Shown: piece by piece, positions 1 to 7,787 of the stretch
Position numbering within the stretch: position 1 is the stretch's first letter
Layout: the number at the start of each line of letters is the position of its first letter
DNA from: Betaproteobacteria bacterium HGW-Betaproteobacteria-8
GTDB taxonomy: Bacteria; Pseudomonadota; Gammaproteobacteria; Burkholderiales; Methylophilaceae
Direction: 5' to 3'
Length of the DNA: 14,822 bases
NCBI GenBank assembly: GCA_002842135.1
Contig: PHCD01000069.1
Span: 1 to 14,822 of the forward strand
The notes under the pieces: model-generated
The model's database searches: none
What the model saw: only the letters and a program-made list of their open reading frames with translations
Told to the model about the DNA's origin: nothing
Program-made: the position numbers and the translations under genes

Positions 1-1
1 G

Positions 2-46
2 CGCGGTGCGCTGGTGGAAGCTGACGGAGTCATGGAATTAGCCTAA
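2..46 (+). CDS. ridA: C-terminal end of a probable RidA-family (YjgF/YER057c) enamine/imine deaminase, partial
   Basis: Only the last 14 codons are inside the window, reading RGALVEADGVMELA followed by TAA at 44-46. RidA proteins typically end with a strand of the form LPRGAxVEMDGI, and this tail fits that pattern. The order ridA then recG is common in beta- and gammaproteobacteria near spoT, which supports the call. RidA hydrolyses reactive 2-aminoacrylate and related imines released by PLP enzymes. Identity rests on a short tail plus context, so it is tentative. The stop codon lies inside the region where recG translation probably begins. Confidence 0.5.
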   Translation, partial: RGALVEADGVMELA

Positions 47-99
47 AACTCTCCGATTTCAAGGAGTTCAGCAAGCCGCTGCAGGCCCGGCTGCAAAAG

Positions 100-2091
100 T
101 TGGGTATTGTCGATGTGCAGGGCTTGCTGCTGCATTTGCCACTGCGTTATGTCGATGAGACGCGTATCACCGCCATCCGCGATTTGCGTGCGGGCGAGCA
201 GGCGCAGGTGGAAGGCGAGATTGTGCATACCGAGGTGCAATACAAGCCGCGCAAGGCCCTGATTTCGCAGCTGCGCGATGCCAGCGGACAATTGACGCTG
301 CGTTTTCTGCATTTTTACCCGAGCCAGATCAAGGCGTTGGCAGAAGGTAAACGTTTGCGCGTGCTGGGTGAGGTGCGCAATGGCTTTTTCGGCTGGGAGA
401 TGGTGCATCCGCAATGCCGCCCGGTCGGCGAAGACACGCCGACAGCGGACACCTTGACGCCGGTCTATCCGACGACTGCCGGCCTCAGTCAGGCGTCGAT
501 TCGCAAATCCATCCATTGGGCGATGACGCAGAACCGGCTTGAGGAAACCCTGCCGGAATGGGTCTATCAGGCACATCATCTGCCGGGTTTTGCCCAGAGC
601 CTGCAGGCTCTGCATTACCCGCAGCCCAGCATGCCGATCGAACAGCTGCAGGACAGAACCCAGCCCGCATGGCAGCGCCTGGCCTTTGATGAACTGCTGG
701 CGCAGCAGCTTTCCATGCGGCGACATTACGCCAGACGGCGCAAGCTCGGTGCACCGGCTTTGCCGCCCTCGAAAAAACTGATCAGCGCATTGTTGAAAAG
801 TCTGGCCTTCCGGCTGACCGATGCCCAGCAGAAGGCGGCGCTGGAGATTACCCATGACCTGACGCAGCCGCATCCGATGCAGCGTTTGTTGCAAGGCGAT
901 GTTGGTAGTGGCAAGACCATCGTCGCCACCATGGCGGCACTGCAGGCTATCGAACATGGCTGGCAGGTCGCCATGATGGCGCCGACCGAGATACTGGCCG
1001 AACAGCACTACCGCAAGCTCAGTGCCTGGCTGGCACCGCTCGGGATTGAACTGGCATGGCTGGCCGGCAGCCAGAACAAAAAAGAACGTGCAGCTGCGCT
1101 GCAAAAAGTGCAGGGTGGCGAAGCCAGTCTCGTCATTGGCACCCATGCCATCTTTCAGGAGCAGGTGCAGTTTTCCCGGCTGGGGCTGGTGATTGTTGAC
1201 GAACAGCATCGCTTCGGCGTGCAGCAGCGGCTGTCCCTCAGGCAGAAAGCGCAGTCAACCGAGATCGCGGCGCCACATCAGCTGATGATGAGCGCGACGC
1301 CCATCCCGCGCACACTTTCCATGAGCTATTACGCCGACCTCGATGTCTCCGTTATCGATGAGCTGCCGCCTGGCCGTACGCCCATCGTCACCAAGCTGGT
1401 TTCCGATGCACGGCGCGACGAGGTGCTGCAACGCGTTCATGACGCCTGTCTGCAGGGCAAACAGGCCTACTGGGTGTGCCCGCTGATTGAAGAATCCGAG
1501 AGCCTGCAGTTGCAGACCGCCATTGATACTTATGAATATATGCGTTCGGCATTTCCCGATTTGAAGGTGGGCCTGCTGCACGGCCGCATGAAACCGGCAG
1601 AAAAGCAGGACATCATGGCGCAATTCAGTGCTAACCAGATCCAGTTGCTGGTTGCGACTACCGTCATTGAAGTTGGCGTCGATGTGCCGAATGCCAGCCT
1701 GATGGTGATCGAGCATGCCGAGCGCATGGGGCTTTCACAGTTGCATCAGTTGCGCGGCCGGGTTGGGCGTGGTGCGGAAAAGAGCACCTGTATCCTGCTT
1801 TATCAGGGCCCCTTGTCCGAGCTGGCACGTGCCCGGCTCAAGGTGATCTACGAATCGAGTGACGGTTTTGAAATCGCCCAGGCCGATTTGCACCTGCGTG
1901 GGCCGGGCGAGTTTCTGGGGGTCAGGCAAAGCGGCCTGCCCATGTTGAAGATTGCCGACCTGGAACGAGATGCCGATTTGCTCGCTGCCTCGAAAGCAGT
2001 GGCGGAAAAATTGCTGCGCGAGCATCCGGACGCCGTTGAAAAACATCTGCAGCGCTGGTTGGGCTATGCGGAAGAGCTGGTCAAGGTCTGA
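100..2091 (+). CDS. recG: ATP-dependent DNA helicase RecG
   Basis: RecG is a superfamily 2 helicase that remodels stalled replication forks and branch-migrates Holliday junctions. Numbering from the TTG at 100 (663 aa), the N-terminal wedge/OB region covers roughly residues 1-150. It includes LLLHLPLRYVDET near the start and an OB core ending WEMVHP. Walker A is GDVGSGKT around 266-273, the Walker B/DEQH box is VDEQHRFG around 366-373, motif III is SATPIPRTL, and motif VI is QLRGRVGRG. The C-terminal block (DLHLRGPGEFLGVRQSGLP) is RecG-specific. E. coli RecG is 693 aa, so this start is about 20-30 residues short. The frame is open back to base 25, and the upstream residues (LSDFKEFSKPLQARLQKLGI) look like a genuine RecG N-terminus. 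The true start may therefore be a rare ATT at 37 with GGAG at 26-29. TTG 100 is given only because it is the first conventional start codon. Confidence 0.95.
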   Translation: MGIVDVQGLLLHLPLRYVDETRITAIRDLRAGEQAQVEGEIVHTEVQYKPRKALISQLRDASGQLTLRFLHFYPSQIKALAEGKRLRVLGEVRNGFFGWEMVHPQCRPVGEDTPTADTLTPVYPTTAGLSQASIRKSIHWAMTQNRLEETLPEWVYQAHHLPGFAQSLQALHYPQPSMPIEQLQDRTQPAWQRLAFDELLAQQLSMRRHYARRRKLGAPALPPSKKLISALLKSLAFRLTDAQQKAALEITHDLTQPHPMQRLLQGDVGSGKTIVATMAALQAIEHGWQVAMMAPTEILAEQHYRKLSAWLAPLGIELAWLAGSQNKKERAAALQKVQGGEASLVIGTHAIFQEQVQFSRLGLVIVDEQHRFGVQQRLSLRQKAQSTEIAAPHQLMMSATPIPRTLSMSYYADLDVSVIDELPPGRTPIVTKLVSDARRDEVLQRVHDACLQGKQAYWVCPLIEESESLQLQTAIDTYEYMRSAFPDLKVGLLHGRMKPAEKQDIMAQFSANQIQLLVATTVIEVGVDVPNASLMVIEHAERMGLSQLHQLRGRVGRGAEKSTCILLYQGPLSELARARLKVIYESSDGFEIAQADLHLRGPGEFLGVRQSGLPMLKIADLERDADLLAASKAVAEKLLREHPDAVEKHLQRWLGYAEELVKV

Positions 2092-2120
2092 TAACGGCTC
2101 CGCTGTGACATAATCTCGTC

Positions 2121-2684
2121 GTGAAAACCCATTCCCGCCCTTTGTTGACGCATGCTGCCTGGATCAAGGCGCCGATGAATAGCGGCAGCTACCGGCATTG
2201 GCTGACCGATCCGGGCTCGTTGACCAGGCGCTTGCAATCGCTTAGCAATGATTTTTACGTCAGGCCGAGCCGGCATCAATATGCCAAGCCGCAGGTCGAT
2301 GAAGCGCAACTGCTGGGACTGTCGCGCAGGCAATATGCCTTGTTGCGTGAAGTCTATCTTTACAGCAATGGGGAGCCGGTGGTGTTTGCCCATAGCGTAT
2401 TGCCATGCCAAAGCTTGCGCGGTGAGTGGCTGGCCTTGGGCCGCTTGGGTAACAAGCCGTTGGGGGCCGCCCTGTTCATGAACCCGAAAGTCACGCGTAC
2501 CCAGCTTGAATTCAAGAAGCTGTCGAGACATCATGCGCTCTATCGCCGTGCGGTCCGGCATCTCGCCATAAAACCGCAGGCAGTTTGGGCCAGGCGTTCG
2601 ATATTCCGGCTCAGCCGTTCGGCCATCATGGTGACAGAAGTGTTTTTACCGCAGGTCTTGAAACTATCGGAATTTGCGTCATGA
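2121..2684 (+). CDS. ubiC: Chorismate lyase (chorismate-pyruvate lyase)
   Basis: UbiC converts chorismate to 4-hydroxybenzoate and pyruvate in the cytoplasm, the committed step into ubiquinone. The 187-residue product shows the family signatures: [13 protein letters not shown] near residues 27-39, LLREVYL with the likely catalytic Arg at 76, [11 protein letters not shown] around 109-119, and a closing RRSIFRL...VTEVFLP with the likely catalytic Glu at 173. The E. coli enzyme is 165 aa, so this version is slightly longer at the N-terminus. The GTG at 2121 is the chosen start because it keeps the conserved W14 region. No clear Shine-Dalgarno precedes it, only 29 bases separate it from recG, and a CATAAT sequence sits at 2109-2114. 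The stop overlaps the ubiA start as ATGA, so the two genes are probably translationally coupled. Confidence 0.9.
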   Translation: MKTHSRPLLTHAAWIKAPMNSGSYRHWLTDPGSLTRRLQSLSNDFYVRPSRHQYAKPQVDEAQLLGLSRRQYALLREVYLYSNGEPVVFAHSVLPCQSLRGEWLALGRLGNKPLGAALFMNPKVTRTQLEFKKLSRHHALYRRAVRHLAIKPQAVWARRSIFRLSRSAIMVTEVFLPQVLKLSEFAS

Positions 2685-3541
2685 ACTGGAAACAAAAAAT
2701 CAATGCCTATGAACGCCTGATGCGGCTCGACAAGCCGATCGGTATACTCTTGCTGCTGTGGCCGACATTGTGGGCCTTGTGGATCGCCGGGCAGGGCCAG
2801 CCGGACTGGCTGGTGGCCTGGATATTCGTTATGGGCACCGTGCTGATGCGCTCGGCCGGCTGCGTCATGAACGATGTCGCGGACCGCAATTTCGATGGTC
2901 ACGTCGAGCGCACCCGGCAGCGGCCGCTGGTCAGCGGTGAAGTCAGCGTCAAAGAGGCCTGTCTGCTGGCTGCAGGTTTAAGCCTGGGTGCATTTTGCCT
3001 GGTATTGTTTCTCAATTCCCTGACGATAATTCTGTCTTTTGTTGCCTTGTTGCTGGCCATGACTTATCCGCTGACCAAGCGTTTTCTGGCAATCCCGCAG
3101 GCGTATTTAGGCATTGCATTCGGTTTTGGTATTCCTATGGCTTTTGCTGCACTGACCGGTGGACTCCCTTTGGCCGCCTGGCTGTTATTGCTGGCCAACA
3201 TTTTCTGGGCTATTGCTTACGATACGGAGTACGCCATGGTGGACAGAGAGGATGACCTGAAAATCGGCATACGTTCTTCCGCGTTATTTTTTGGCCGTTT
3301 CGATGTGCGGGCGATAATGCTCTGTTATGTTGCCATGTTGGGTTTGTTGATCTGGGTCGGCCAGTTGTTACAGCTGACCTGGCCGTTCTATCTGGGCATA
3401 GGCATGGCGGCCACCCTGGCAATTTATCATTACAGCTTGATTCGAAACAGAAATCGTCAGGCCTGTTTTCAGGCTTTTTTACACAATAACTGGCTGGGTG
3501 CAGTGATTTTTATCGGCCTGCTCGCCAGTTACCAGTGGTGA
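2681..3541 (+). CDS. ubiA: 4-hydroxybenzoate octaprenyltransferase
   Basis: UbiA is a polytopic inner-membrane prenyltransferase that attaches the polyprenyl tail to 4-hydroxybenzoate, the second step of ubiquinone synthesis. The product is 286 aa (E. coli 290). Both Asp-rich Mg-diphosphate motifs are present: NDVADRNFD at residues 64-72 and [12 protein letters not shown] at 181-192. About eight hydrophobic segments are visible. The frame extends upstream to 2585, but ATG 2681 is chosen because it gives the family N-terminus ([24 protein letters not shown]) and overlaps the ubiC stop by ATGA. The 3' end carries a terminator-like hairpin inside the coding sequence (3461-3480). The stop lies 6 bases from the end of the convergent fimV-like gene. 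Confidence 0.96.
   Translation: MNWKQKINAYERLMRLDKPIGILLLLWPTLWALWIAGQGQPDWLVAWIFVMGTVLMRSAGCVMNDVADRNFDGHVERTRQRPLVSGEVSVKEACLLAAGLSLGAFCLVLFLNSLTIILSFVALLLAMTYPLTKRFLAIPQAYLGIAFGFGIPMAFAALTGGLPLAAWLLLLANIFWAIAYDTEYAMVDREDDLKIGIRSSALFFGRFDVRAIMLCYVAMLGLLIWVGQLLQLTWPFYLGIGMAATLAIYHYSLIRNRNRQACFQAFLHNNWLGAVIFIGLLASYQW
3461..3480 (+). terminator. Terminator-like hairpin inside the 3' end of ubiA
   Basis: GCCTG at 3461-3465 pairs with CAGGC at 3470-3474 across a TTTT loop and is followed at once by six T (3475-3480). This is the layout of a short intrinsic terminator, yet it lies about 60 bases before the ubiA stop and encodes ACFQAF. The 5-bp stem is short, so it may be partial or a coincidence. 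It is the only terminator-like structure I see at the ubiA/fimV convergent junction. Confidence 0.35.
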
Positions 3542-3547
3542 GCGAGT

Positions 3548-5317
3548 TCAAGACAAGTTTTTGATATCAAGCTCAAATTCCAGCGGCCTGGACTTGTCTA
3601 TGGGCAAGCCCGGGCTGTCAGGTGTCTCTTTCAGTAGGTAATCTGCTGTATTTGCAGCCGGTATTTTGGTATTAAGCGGGGCTGTGAATTTCAATTCACT
3701 GGCTATACTGCGCAGTTGCACAATATCCAGGCAGGCGCTGCGTTCGAAGCCTTGGCGTGCTTCCGGCCTGCGGTTGAAGATCAGGTCATCCAGATAAGGT
3801 ACTGCTTCGGTGCTGCCCCAGACCTGTACCAGCTGATCCGTGACATGGGGGTAGTCTTCAATGCAGCTATTGTCTTCAAGGGGTGGGGAGTTGAAGTCCT
3901 TGATGGCGACATTGAAGTAACGTTTGCATTCAGCCGCAGTAGATTCATATTCTTCTGCCTGTCCTTCGCGCTTGAGCAAATCGAGCAACATGAGCCATGG
4001 TTCTGGCGATAAGTCTGGGAAGTCGCGCAGATGGTCCTGCAACAAAACGATGGCCAGGTTTGAGCGGCCATGAGCGACAAAAACATCAGCTTGCTCAAGA
4101 ATGTCTTCGTTCACGGTGGCACCTGCCTCATGGTTGCCATTATCCGAAGGCCGGAAAATGGCTTGTGGTTGTTGTGGGAAATCAACCGATTCTGCCGAAC
4201 CGGCTTGCATTGCATGTGTGCTGCCGTTTCCGGTTTCTGCTTCAGGCATCAACAAGTCTTCATGTGGAGCCATATCAAGTTGTTTTACGGCAGGGGCAAG
4301 CTCTTCCCACATCGCAACCTCAGTTGCCAGTTGCAGCTGGCTATGGCGGCGTCTTAGCCATTCTGCCGTGCCTATCAATGCGAGCACTGCCATAGTAATT
4401 AAGGTATACAGCAACCACGACAACCAGCTGCCAGAATCTTCCTGTTGAGTGCGCAGGTTTTCCAGCTCAGTGTTGCGTTTTTGCAGGGCAATCATTTGCG
4501 CTTCAAGATAGACCAGTTTGTTGGCCATGGCAGTGATTTCATCCGACACATCCTCGGGACTCAATGCCTGCGTCTCAGTCATTGGCCATGTATTCAGCTC
4601 CTTGGACATTTGTAGTTGCAAGGGGATGCCTGAAAAATCAGGGTCGCTATAATCATTGCCGGATACCACCAGCCTGGATTCTCCTGATGCGACAGGAGTA
4701 GCTTTGGTTTCAGCTGAGGCAGAAGGGGATGTGGTGTCTGAATTTTTGCGGCTGGTCCTTGCCGCAGAGTTGTTCCTGGGTTTGTCTGTTTTCAGCAGTA
4801 CGGTCTGTGCATGAGTATTAGGGCTTTGAGCATCTACCGGTAATGACAGGCTTTCAGTTGCCGTTTCAACAGTTGGGGCTGGAATCTTCAACAAGCCTGC
4901 TGACGCAGTCAGCTCATTGTCGTCCGAAGCGTGTAGTTGCGGAGGGTCCAGTAACAGCACATATTCGCGGTTGGTTTGTGTTTCGCATCCAGCGACCAGG
5001 GTTAGTTGCACGATAGGGTCTTCTACTACCTGATAAGACCTGATGAGCAGGATTGCATTTCCAGTTTCATTCTTGCGCAACACCATGCTGGCATTGAATG
5101 CGGATGGTTTGTAGCCCTCGTTGCCGCGAAGAAGCTTAAAGCAGTCCACATCAAGACGTTCAGGAATGTCTGCCAATTGAATCTGGGCGCGCAATGGTTC
5201 ACCCAGGCGTGATTGTATTTCGATATTTCCCAAGCCAAGTGCATGTGTTACCTCGCTGCCTGACATCAGTGCCAGGGTCAGCAGATTTCGTGCGAATGAT
5301 TTTATTTGTTTACTCAT
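3548..5317 (-). CDS. FimV/HubP-like envelope protein with N-terminal FimV domain, one membrane segment and a TPR-like cytoplasmic tail
   Basis: FimV/HubP proteins organise type IV pili, polar sites or cell-wall-linked complexes. The role here is inferred from the family. The 589-residue product has a signal peptide (KQIKSFARNLLTLALMSG, likely cleavage after THA near residue 26). The FimV-type domain follows, with LGLGNIEIQSRLGEPLRAQIQL at about 27-48, and runs to about 127. A long Ser/Thr/Ala-rich linker follows, then a coiled coil (about 258-292), a transmembrane helix (about 298-318) and a cytoplasmic TPR-like segment (about 403-470, EQADVFVAHGRSNLAIVLLQDHLRDFPD). The end (about 489-542, YPHVTDQLVQVWGS...ARQGF) resembles a module found in other betaproteobacterial FimV-like proteins. 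I see no LysM module between the N-domain and the membrane helix, which classical FimV usually has. The frame stays open to 5470, but ATG 5317 is chosen because it starts a proper signal peptide. The gene stands alone and converges on ubiA. Confidence 0.75.
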   Translation of the reverse strand: MSKQIKSFARNLLTLALMSGSEVTHALGLGNIEIQSRLGEPLRAQIQLADIPERLDVDCFKLLRGNEGYKPSAFNASMVLRKNETGNAILLIRSYQVVEDPIVQLTLVAGCETQTNREYVLLLDPPQLHASDDNELTASAGLLKIPAPTVETATESLSLPVDAQSPNTHAQTVLLKTDKPRNNSAARTSRKNSDTTSPSASAETKATPVASGESRLVVSGNDYSDPDFSGIPLQLQMSKELNTWPMTETQALSPEDVSDEITAMANKLVYLEAQMIALQKRNTELENLRTQQEDSGSWLSWLLYTLITMAVLALIGTAEWLRRRHSQLQLATEVAMWEELAPAVKQLDMAPHEDLLMPEAETGNGSTHAMQAGSAESVDFPQQPQAIFRPSDNGNHEAGATVNEDILEQADVFVAHGRSNLAIVLLQDHLRDFPDLSPEPWLMLLDLLKREGQAEEYESTAAECKRYFNVAIKDFNSPPLEDNSCIEDYPHVTDQLVQVWGSTEAVPYLDDLIFNRRPEARQGFERSACLDIVQLRSIASELKFTAPLNTKIPAANTADYLLKETPDSPGLPIDKSRPLEFELDIKNLS

Positions 5318-5714
5318 ACTAATTACAAAAAGGTCCGGCAAAGCAGTCGGTTGCATGTGGTGCAAATAAGTAAAATAAAAACAGATGTTTAACTGGACAG
5401 TGGCAATTATCGTTCCAGTGCAGATATAATGTTGCGCGCTATACGAATGCTGGTCAGCATATGGATGCATCTGTATGATTTAAAAAGATTAGTTGCCGTG
5501 TTGTCGTTTCTGTAAATCGCTGGTGACATGGGCGTGCCGGCTAAACTGCACGCGAGGCTGTTCAGATTTCGCCAGATCTGCTACTGAAATGACATGGTTC
5601 GTAGTGACATTAAGGGTAAGATAGCTGTTGCAGCGTGATAATAACGTTTGACAAGAGTAAGAGCCCTGACATAAAATCGCCCTCTTAATTTTTTTGGCAA
5701 GTATTGGTAGTCAA
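5318..5714. other. Non-coding divergent region between the fimV-like gene and rplM
   Basis: This 397-base stretch separates two divergent genes and must hold both promoters. I find no convincing coding sequence in it. Visible elements are a 14-base dyad (ATGCTG-gt-CAGCAT, 5447-5460), an adjacent 8-base palindrome GATGCATC (5464-5471), an isolated TATAAT at 5425-5430 on the plus strand without a good -35, and the rplM promoter listed separately. Whether it encodes a small RNA cannot be told from one sequence. Confidence 0.5.
5648..5677 (+). promoter_or_regulatory. Probable sigma-70 promoter of rplM-rpsI
   Basis: A perfect -35 TTGACA at 5648-5653 is followed after 18 bases by TAAAAT at 5672-5677 (or after 17 bases by the alternative register ATAAAA). 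The transcript would start near 5684, leaving about 30 bases of leader before the usual rplM ATG at 5715. Position and consensus fit a strong ribosomal-protein promoter. Confidence 0.65.
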
Positions 5715-5762
5715 ATGAAGACTTTTTCTGCAAAAACGCATGAAGTAAAGCGTGACTGGTGA
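5715..5762 (+). other. Original rplM start codon and first 15 codons, now closed by a premature TGA
   Basis: ATG at 5715 begins [15 protein letters not shown], the normal N-terminus of ribosomal protein L13, and then reads TGA at 5760-5762. In other bacteria the same reading continues with FVVDAT. The stop is produced by the 19-bp duplication. Removing one copy restores an uninterrupted L13 of about 146 aa from this ATG. As written, this is a 15-codon leader peptide overlapping the remaining L13 frame. Confidence 0.85.
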
Positions 5763-5779
5763 AGTAAAGCGTGACTGGT
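5741..5779 (+). repeat. Exact 19-bp tandem duplication at the 5' end of rplM
   Basis: The 19-mer GAAGTAAAGCGTGACTGGT occurs at 5742-5760 and again at 5761-5779 with no base between. A preceding T is also shared, so the repeated tract spans 5741-5779. It encodes EVKRDW twice in different frames. Because 19 is not a multiple of three it shifts the rplM reading frame. It has the form expected from replication slippage or from an assembly or sequencing artefact. Confidence 0.97.
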
Positions 5780-6174
5780 TTGTTGTCGATGCAACAGACT
5801 TGGTGCTCGGCCGTTTGGCAAGTGAGATTGCTCACCGTCTGCGTGGCAAGCACAAGACAATTTATACACCTCACGTTGATACCGGCGACTACATCGTAGT
5901 GGTCAACGCGGACAAGATTAAAGTGACCGGCAATAAGTCCGGTGACAAGCTGTACCACCGTCACAGTGGTTACCCAGGCGGTATTTCCACTACCACTTTC
6001 GGCAAGATGCAAGAAAAATTCCCTGGCCGTGCTTTGGAAAAGGCCGTCAAGGGTATGTTGCCAAAGGGTCCACTGGGCTACGCAATGTTCCGCAAGCTTA
6101 AAGTGTACGCTGGCGAAAAGCATGACCATATTGCGCAACAACCACAGCCTTTGAAAATTCAAAGCCAGGCTTAA
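5752..6174 (+). CDS. rplM: 50S ribosomal protein L13, N-terminus displaced by a frameshifting duplication
   Basis: L13 is an early-assembling protein of the large ribosomal subunit. The 140-residue frame starting at GTG 5752 reads [22 protein letters not shown] and continues with the L13 hallmarks [20 protein letters not shown] (here [16 protein letters not shown]), [21 protein letters not shown] and [10 protein letters not shown]. coli L13 is 142 aa. The normal first nine residues (MKTFSAKTH) are in another frame because of the tandem duplication at 5741-5779. GTG 5752 is the only start codon in this frame that preserves [12 protein letters not shown]. It has no strong Shine-Dalgarno, but the TGA of the leader peptide (5760-5762) lies a few bases downstream, so reinitiation after termination is conceivable. 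Otherwise the gene is intact to its TAA. rpsI follows 9 bases later. L13 is essential in E. coli, so an artefact is a serious possibility. Confidence 0.85.
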   Translation: MTGEVKRDWFVVDATDLVLGRLASEIAHRLRGKHKTIYTPHVDTGDYIVVVNADKIKVTGNKSGDKLYHRHSGYPGGISTTTFGKMQEKFPGRALEKAVKGMLPKGPLGYAMFRKLKVYAGEKHDHIAQQPQPLKIQSQA

Positions 6175-6183
6175 GGATTAGAT

Positions 6184-6576
6184 ATGATTGGTAAATACAA
6201 TTACGGTACAGGTCGTCGCAAGAGCTCTGTAGCTCGCGTTTTCCTGAAGGCAGGTAAAGGCAATATCGTCATTAATGACAAGCCTGCAGATGAATATTTT
6301 TCACGTGAAACTTCACGCATGATTCTGCGCCAGCCCCTGGCTTTGACAGAAAGCGAAAACAGCTTTGACATTATGGTTAACGTCAATGGTGGTGGCGAAT
6401 CTGGTCAGGCCGGTGCAGTGCGTCACGGTATTACACGCGCTCTGATTGATTATGATGCAGCCTTGAAAGGCGCACTGTCAAAAGCAGGTTTTGTTACCCG
6501 CGATGCACGTGAAGTCGAACGTAAGAAAGTCGGTTTCCGTAAAGCACGTCGCCGTAAACAGTTCTCCAAGCGCTAA
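6184..6576 (+). CDS. rpsI: 30S ribosomal protein S9
   Basis: S9 is a small-subunit head protein whose basic C-terminal tail reaches the P-site tRNA. The 130-residue product has the standard length. It begins with [20 protein letters not shown], contains [26 protein letters not shown] in the middle, and ends in the invariant-type tail [17 protein letters not shown] with terminal Lys-Arg. AAGGA at about 6173-6178 supplies a ribosome binding site ahead of ATG 6184. It follows rplM by 9 bases in the usual rplM-rpsI operon and is followed by an intrinsic terminator. Confidence 0.98.
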   Translation: MIGKYNYGTGRRKSSVARVFLKAGKGNIVINDKPADEYFSRETSRMILRQPLALTESENSFDIMVNVNGGGESGQAGAVRHGITRALIDYDAALKGALSKAGFVTRDAREVERKKVGFRKARRRKQFSKR

Positions 6577-6590
6577 GCGCTGGGTGCAGA

Positions 6591-6617
6591 AAAAAGCCGC
6601 AAATTGCGGCTTTTTTT
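6591..6617 (+). terminator. Intrinsic terminator of the rplM-rpsI operon
   Basis: AAAAAGCCGC (6591-6600) pairs with GCGGCTTTTT (6606-6615) across an AAATT loop, and a run of seven T ends at 6617. It begins 15 bases after the rpsI stop. The GC core followed by a T tract is a textbook rho-independent terminator. Confidence 0.93.
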
Positions 6618-6731
6618 ATTTCTGCGATGATATGGCCAGGTGTTTTTTATATATCGGCAAAGTTTTTTGTTACTATCTAACCCCTGTACGGTTAAATCCG
6701 GACAATGGAATTTGAATTAAACATGACTCAC

Positions 6732-7766
6732 ATGAAAAAAATAAAGATAGGTATCGTAGGCGGCACAGGTTATACCGGTGTGGAACTGCTGCGGCTGCTT
6801 GCCATCCATCCGAATGCAGAATTGACCGCCATTACTTCACGTGGCGAGGCTGGTATGCCGGTGGCAGACATGTTTCCCAATTTGCGTGGATATATAGATT
6901 TGCCTTTTGTTGACCCGGCACACGCGGATCTGGACCAATGTGATGTTGTGTTTTTTGCTACGCCCAACGGTATTGCCATGCAACAAGCCAGGGCCTTGCT
7001 GGCCAAGGGTGTGCGGGTGATTGACCTGGCGGCCGATTTTCGTATCAAGGATGTGGCCATCTGGGAAAGATGGTACGGCATGACGCACGCATGTCCGGAA
7101 TTAATTGAGCAGGCAGTTTATGGCTTGCCGGAAATGAACCGTGACCAGATTCGCGGTGCGCAACTGATTGCCAATCCCGGGTGTTATCCAACGGCGGTCC
7201 AATTGGGTTTTATGCCTTTGTTAAGAGCCGGTGTCGTGGATGTAAAAAACCTGATAGCAGATGCAAAATCCGGGGTCAGTGGTGCTGGACGCAAGGCGGA
7301 AGTACACAACCTGTTTGCTGAAGCCGGTGATAATTTCAAGGCATACGGCGTGGCTGGGCACAGACACTTGCCTGAAATCAGTCAGGGCCTGAGCAGCATG
7401 GCAGGACAACAGGCAGGCCTTACCTTTGTGCCGCATCTTACGCCATTGATCCGGGGCATCCATGCGACGCTGTACGCCAGATTGACCGGCGCCTGTGATT
7501 TGCAGCAACTGTTTGAATCGGCCTATGCACAGGAGCGCTTTGTTGATGTGCTGCCCCAGGGGTCGCATCCTGAAACGCGTTCGGTACGGGCATCCAATCT
7601 GTGCCGGATTGCGGTACATCAACCGCAGGGTGGAGATACGGTCGTTGTGCTGTCCGTGATTGATAACCTGGTCAAAGGCGCAGCAGGCCAAGCGGTACAG
7701 AACATGAACATCATGTTTGATTTGCCAGAGAATACCGGATTGGAGGTAGTTCCACTCCTGCCGTAA
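6732..7766 (+). CDS. argC: N-acetyl-gamma-glutamyl-phosphate reductase
   Basis: ArgC reduces N-acetylglutamyl phosphate to the semialdehyde with NADPH, the third step of arginine synthesis. From ATG 6732 the product is 344 aa, the usual size. It shows the Rossmann motif [17 protein letters not shown] at the N-terminus, ATPNGIA around residue 77, the catalytic cysteine in NPGCYPT (Cys151), [10 protein letters not shown], and the HRHLPEI and [12 protein letters not shown] blocks. In-frame ATGs also exist at 6705 and 6723 (353 and 347 aa). None has a strong Shine-Dalgarno, and 6732 is preferred because homologues start within a few residues of the [11 protein letters not shown] strand. It is the first gene after the rpsI terminator and probably begins a transcript running through the next two genes. 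Confidence 0.96.
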   Translation: MKKIKIGIVGGTGYTGVELLRLLAIHPNAELTAITSRGEAGMPVADMFPNLRGYIDLPFVDPAHADLDQCDVVFFATPNGIAMQQARALLAKGVRVIDLAADFRIKDVAIWERWYGMTHACPELIEQAVYGLPEMNRDQIRGAQLIANPGCYPTAVQLGFMPLLRAGVVDVKNLIADAKSGVSGAGRKAEVHNLFAEAGDNFKAYGVAGHRHLPEISQGLSSMAGQQAGLTFVPHLTPLIRGIHATLYARLTGACDLQQLFESAYAQERFVDVLPQGSHPETRSVRASNLCRIAVHQPQGGDTVVVLSVIDNLVKGAAGQAVQNMNIMFDLPENTGLEVVPLLP

Positions 7767-7787
7767 TGCCGGGGGTGTCACGCGCTT

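Noticed and set aside
43..1209. A 388-codon open frame antisense to recG
   Set aside because: It lies wholly opposite the well-supported recG, has no recognisable domain, and its composition (Gln-, Arg- and His-rich) is what reversed codons of a GC-rich gene produce.
2109..2121. A CATAAT -10 placed to start transcription at the ubiC GTG, suggesting a leaderless mRNA
   Set aside because: No acceptable -35 exists at 16-18 bases upstream, and ubiC could equally be read from recG transcripts, so this was left as a remark.
2585..2680. Extension of UbiA upstream by 32 residues
   Set aside because: It overlaps ubiC coding sequence, and ATG 2681 matches the family N-terminus and the ATGA overlap.
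5318..5470. Extension of the fimV-like protein by 51 residues to an upstream ATG
   Set aside because: The added residues (MHPYADQHSYSAQHY...) do not resemble a secretion signal, whereas ATG 5317 begins a normal signal peptide.
7221..7781. A 186-codon open frame antisense to argC
   Set aside because: It is a reverse shadow of argC with no domain and no ribosome binding site.
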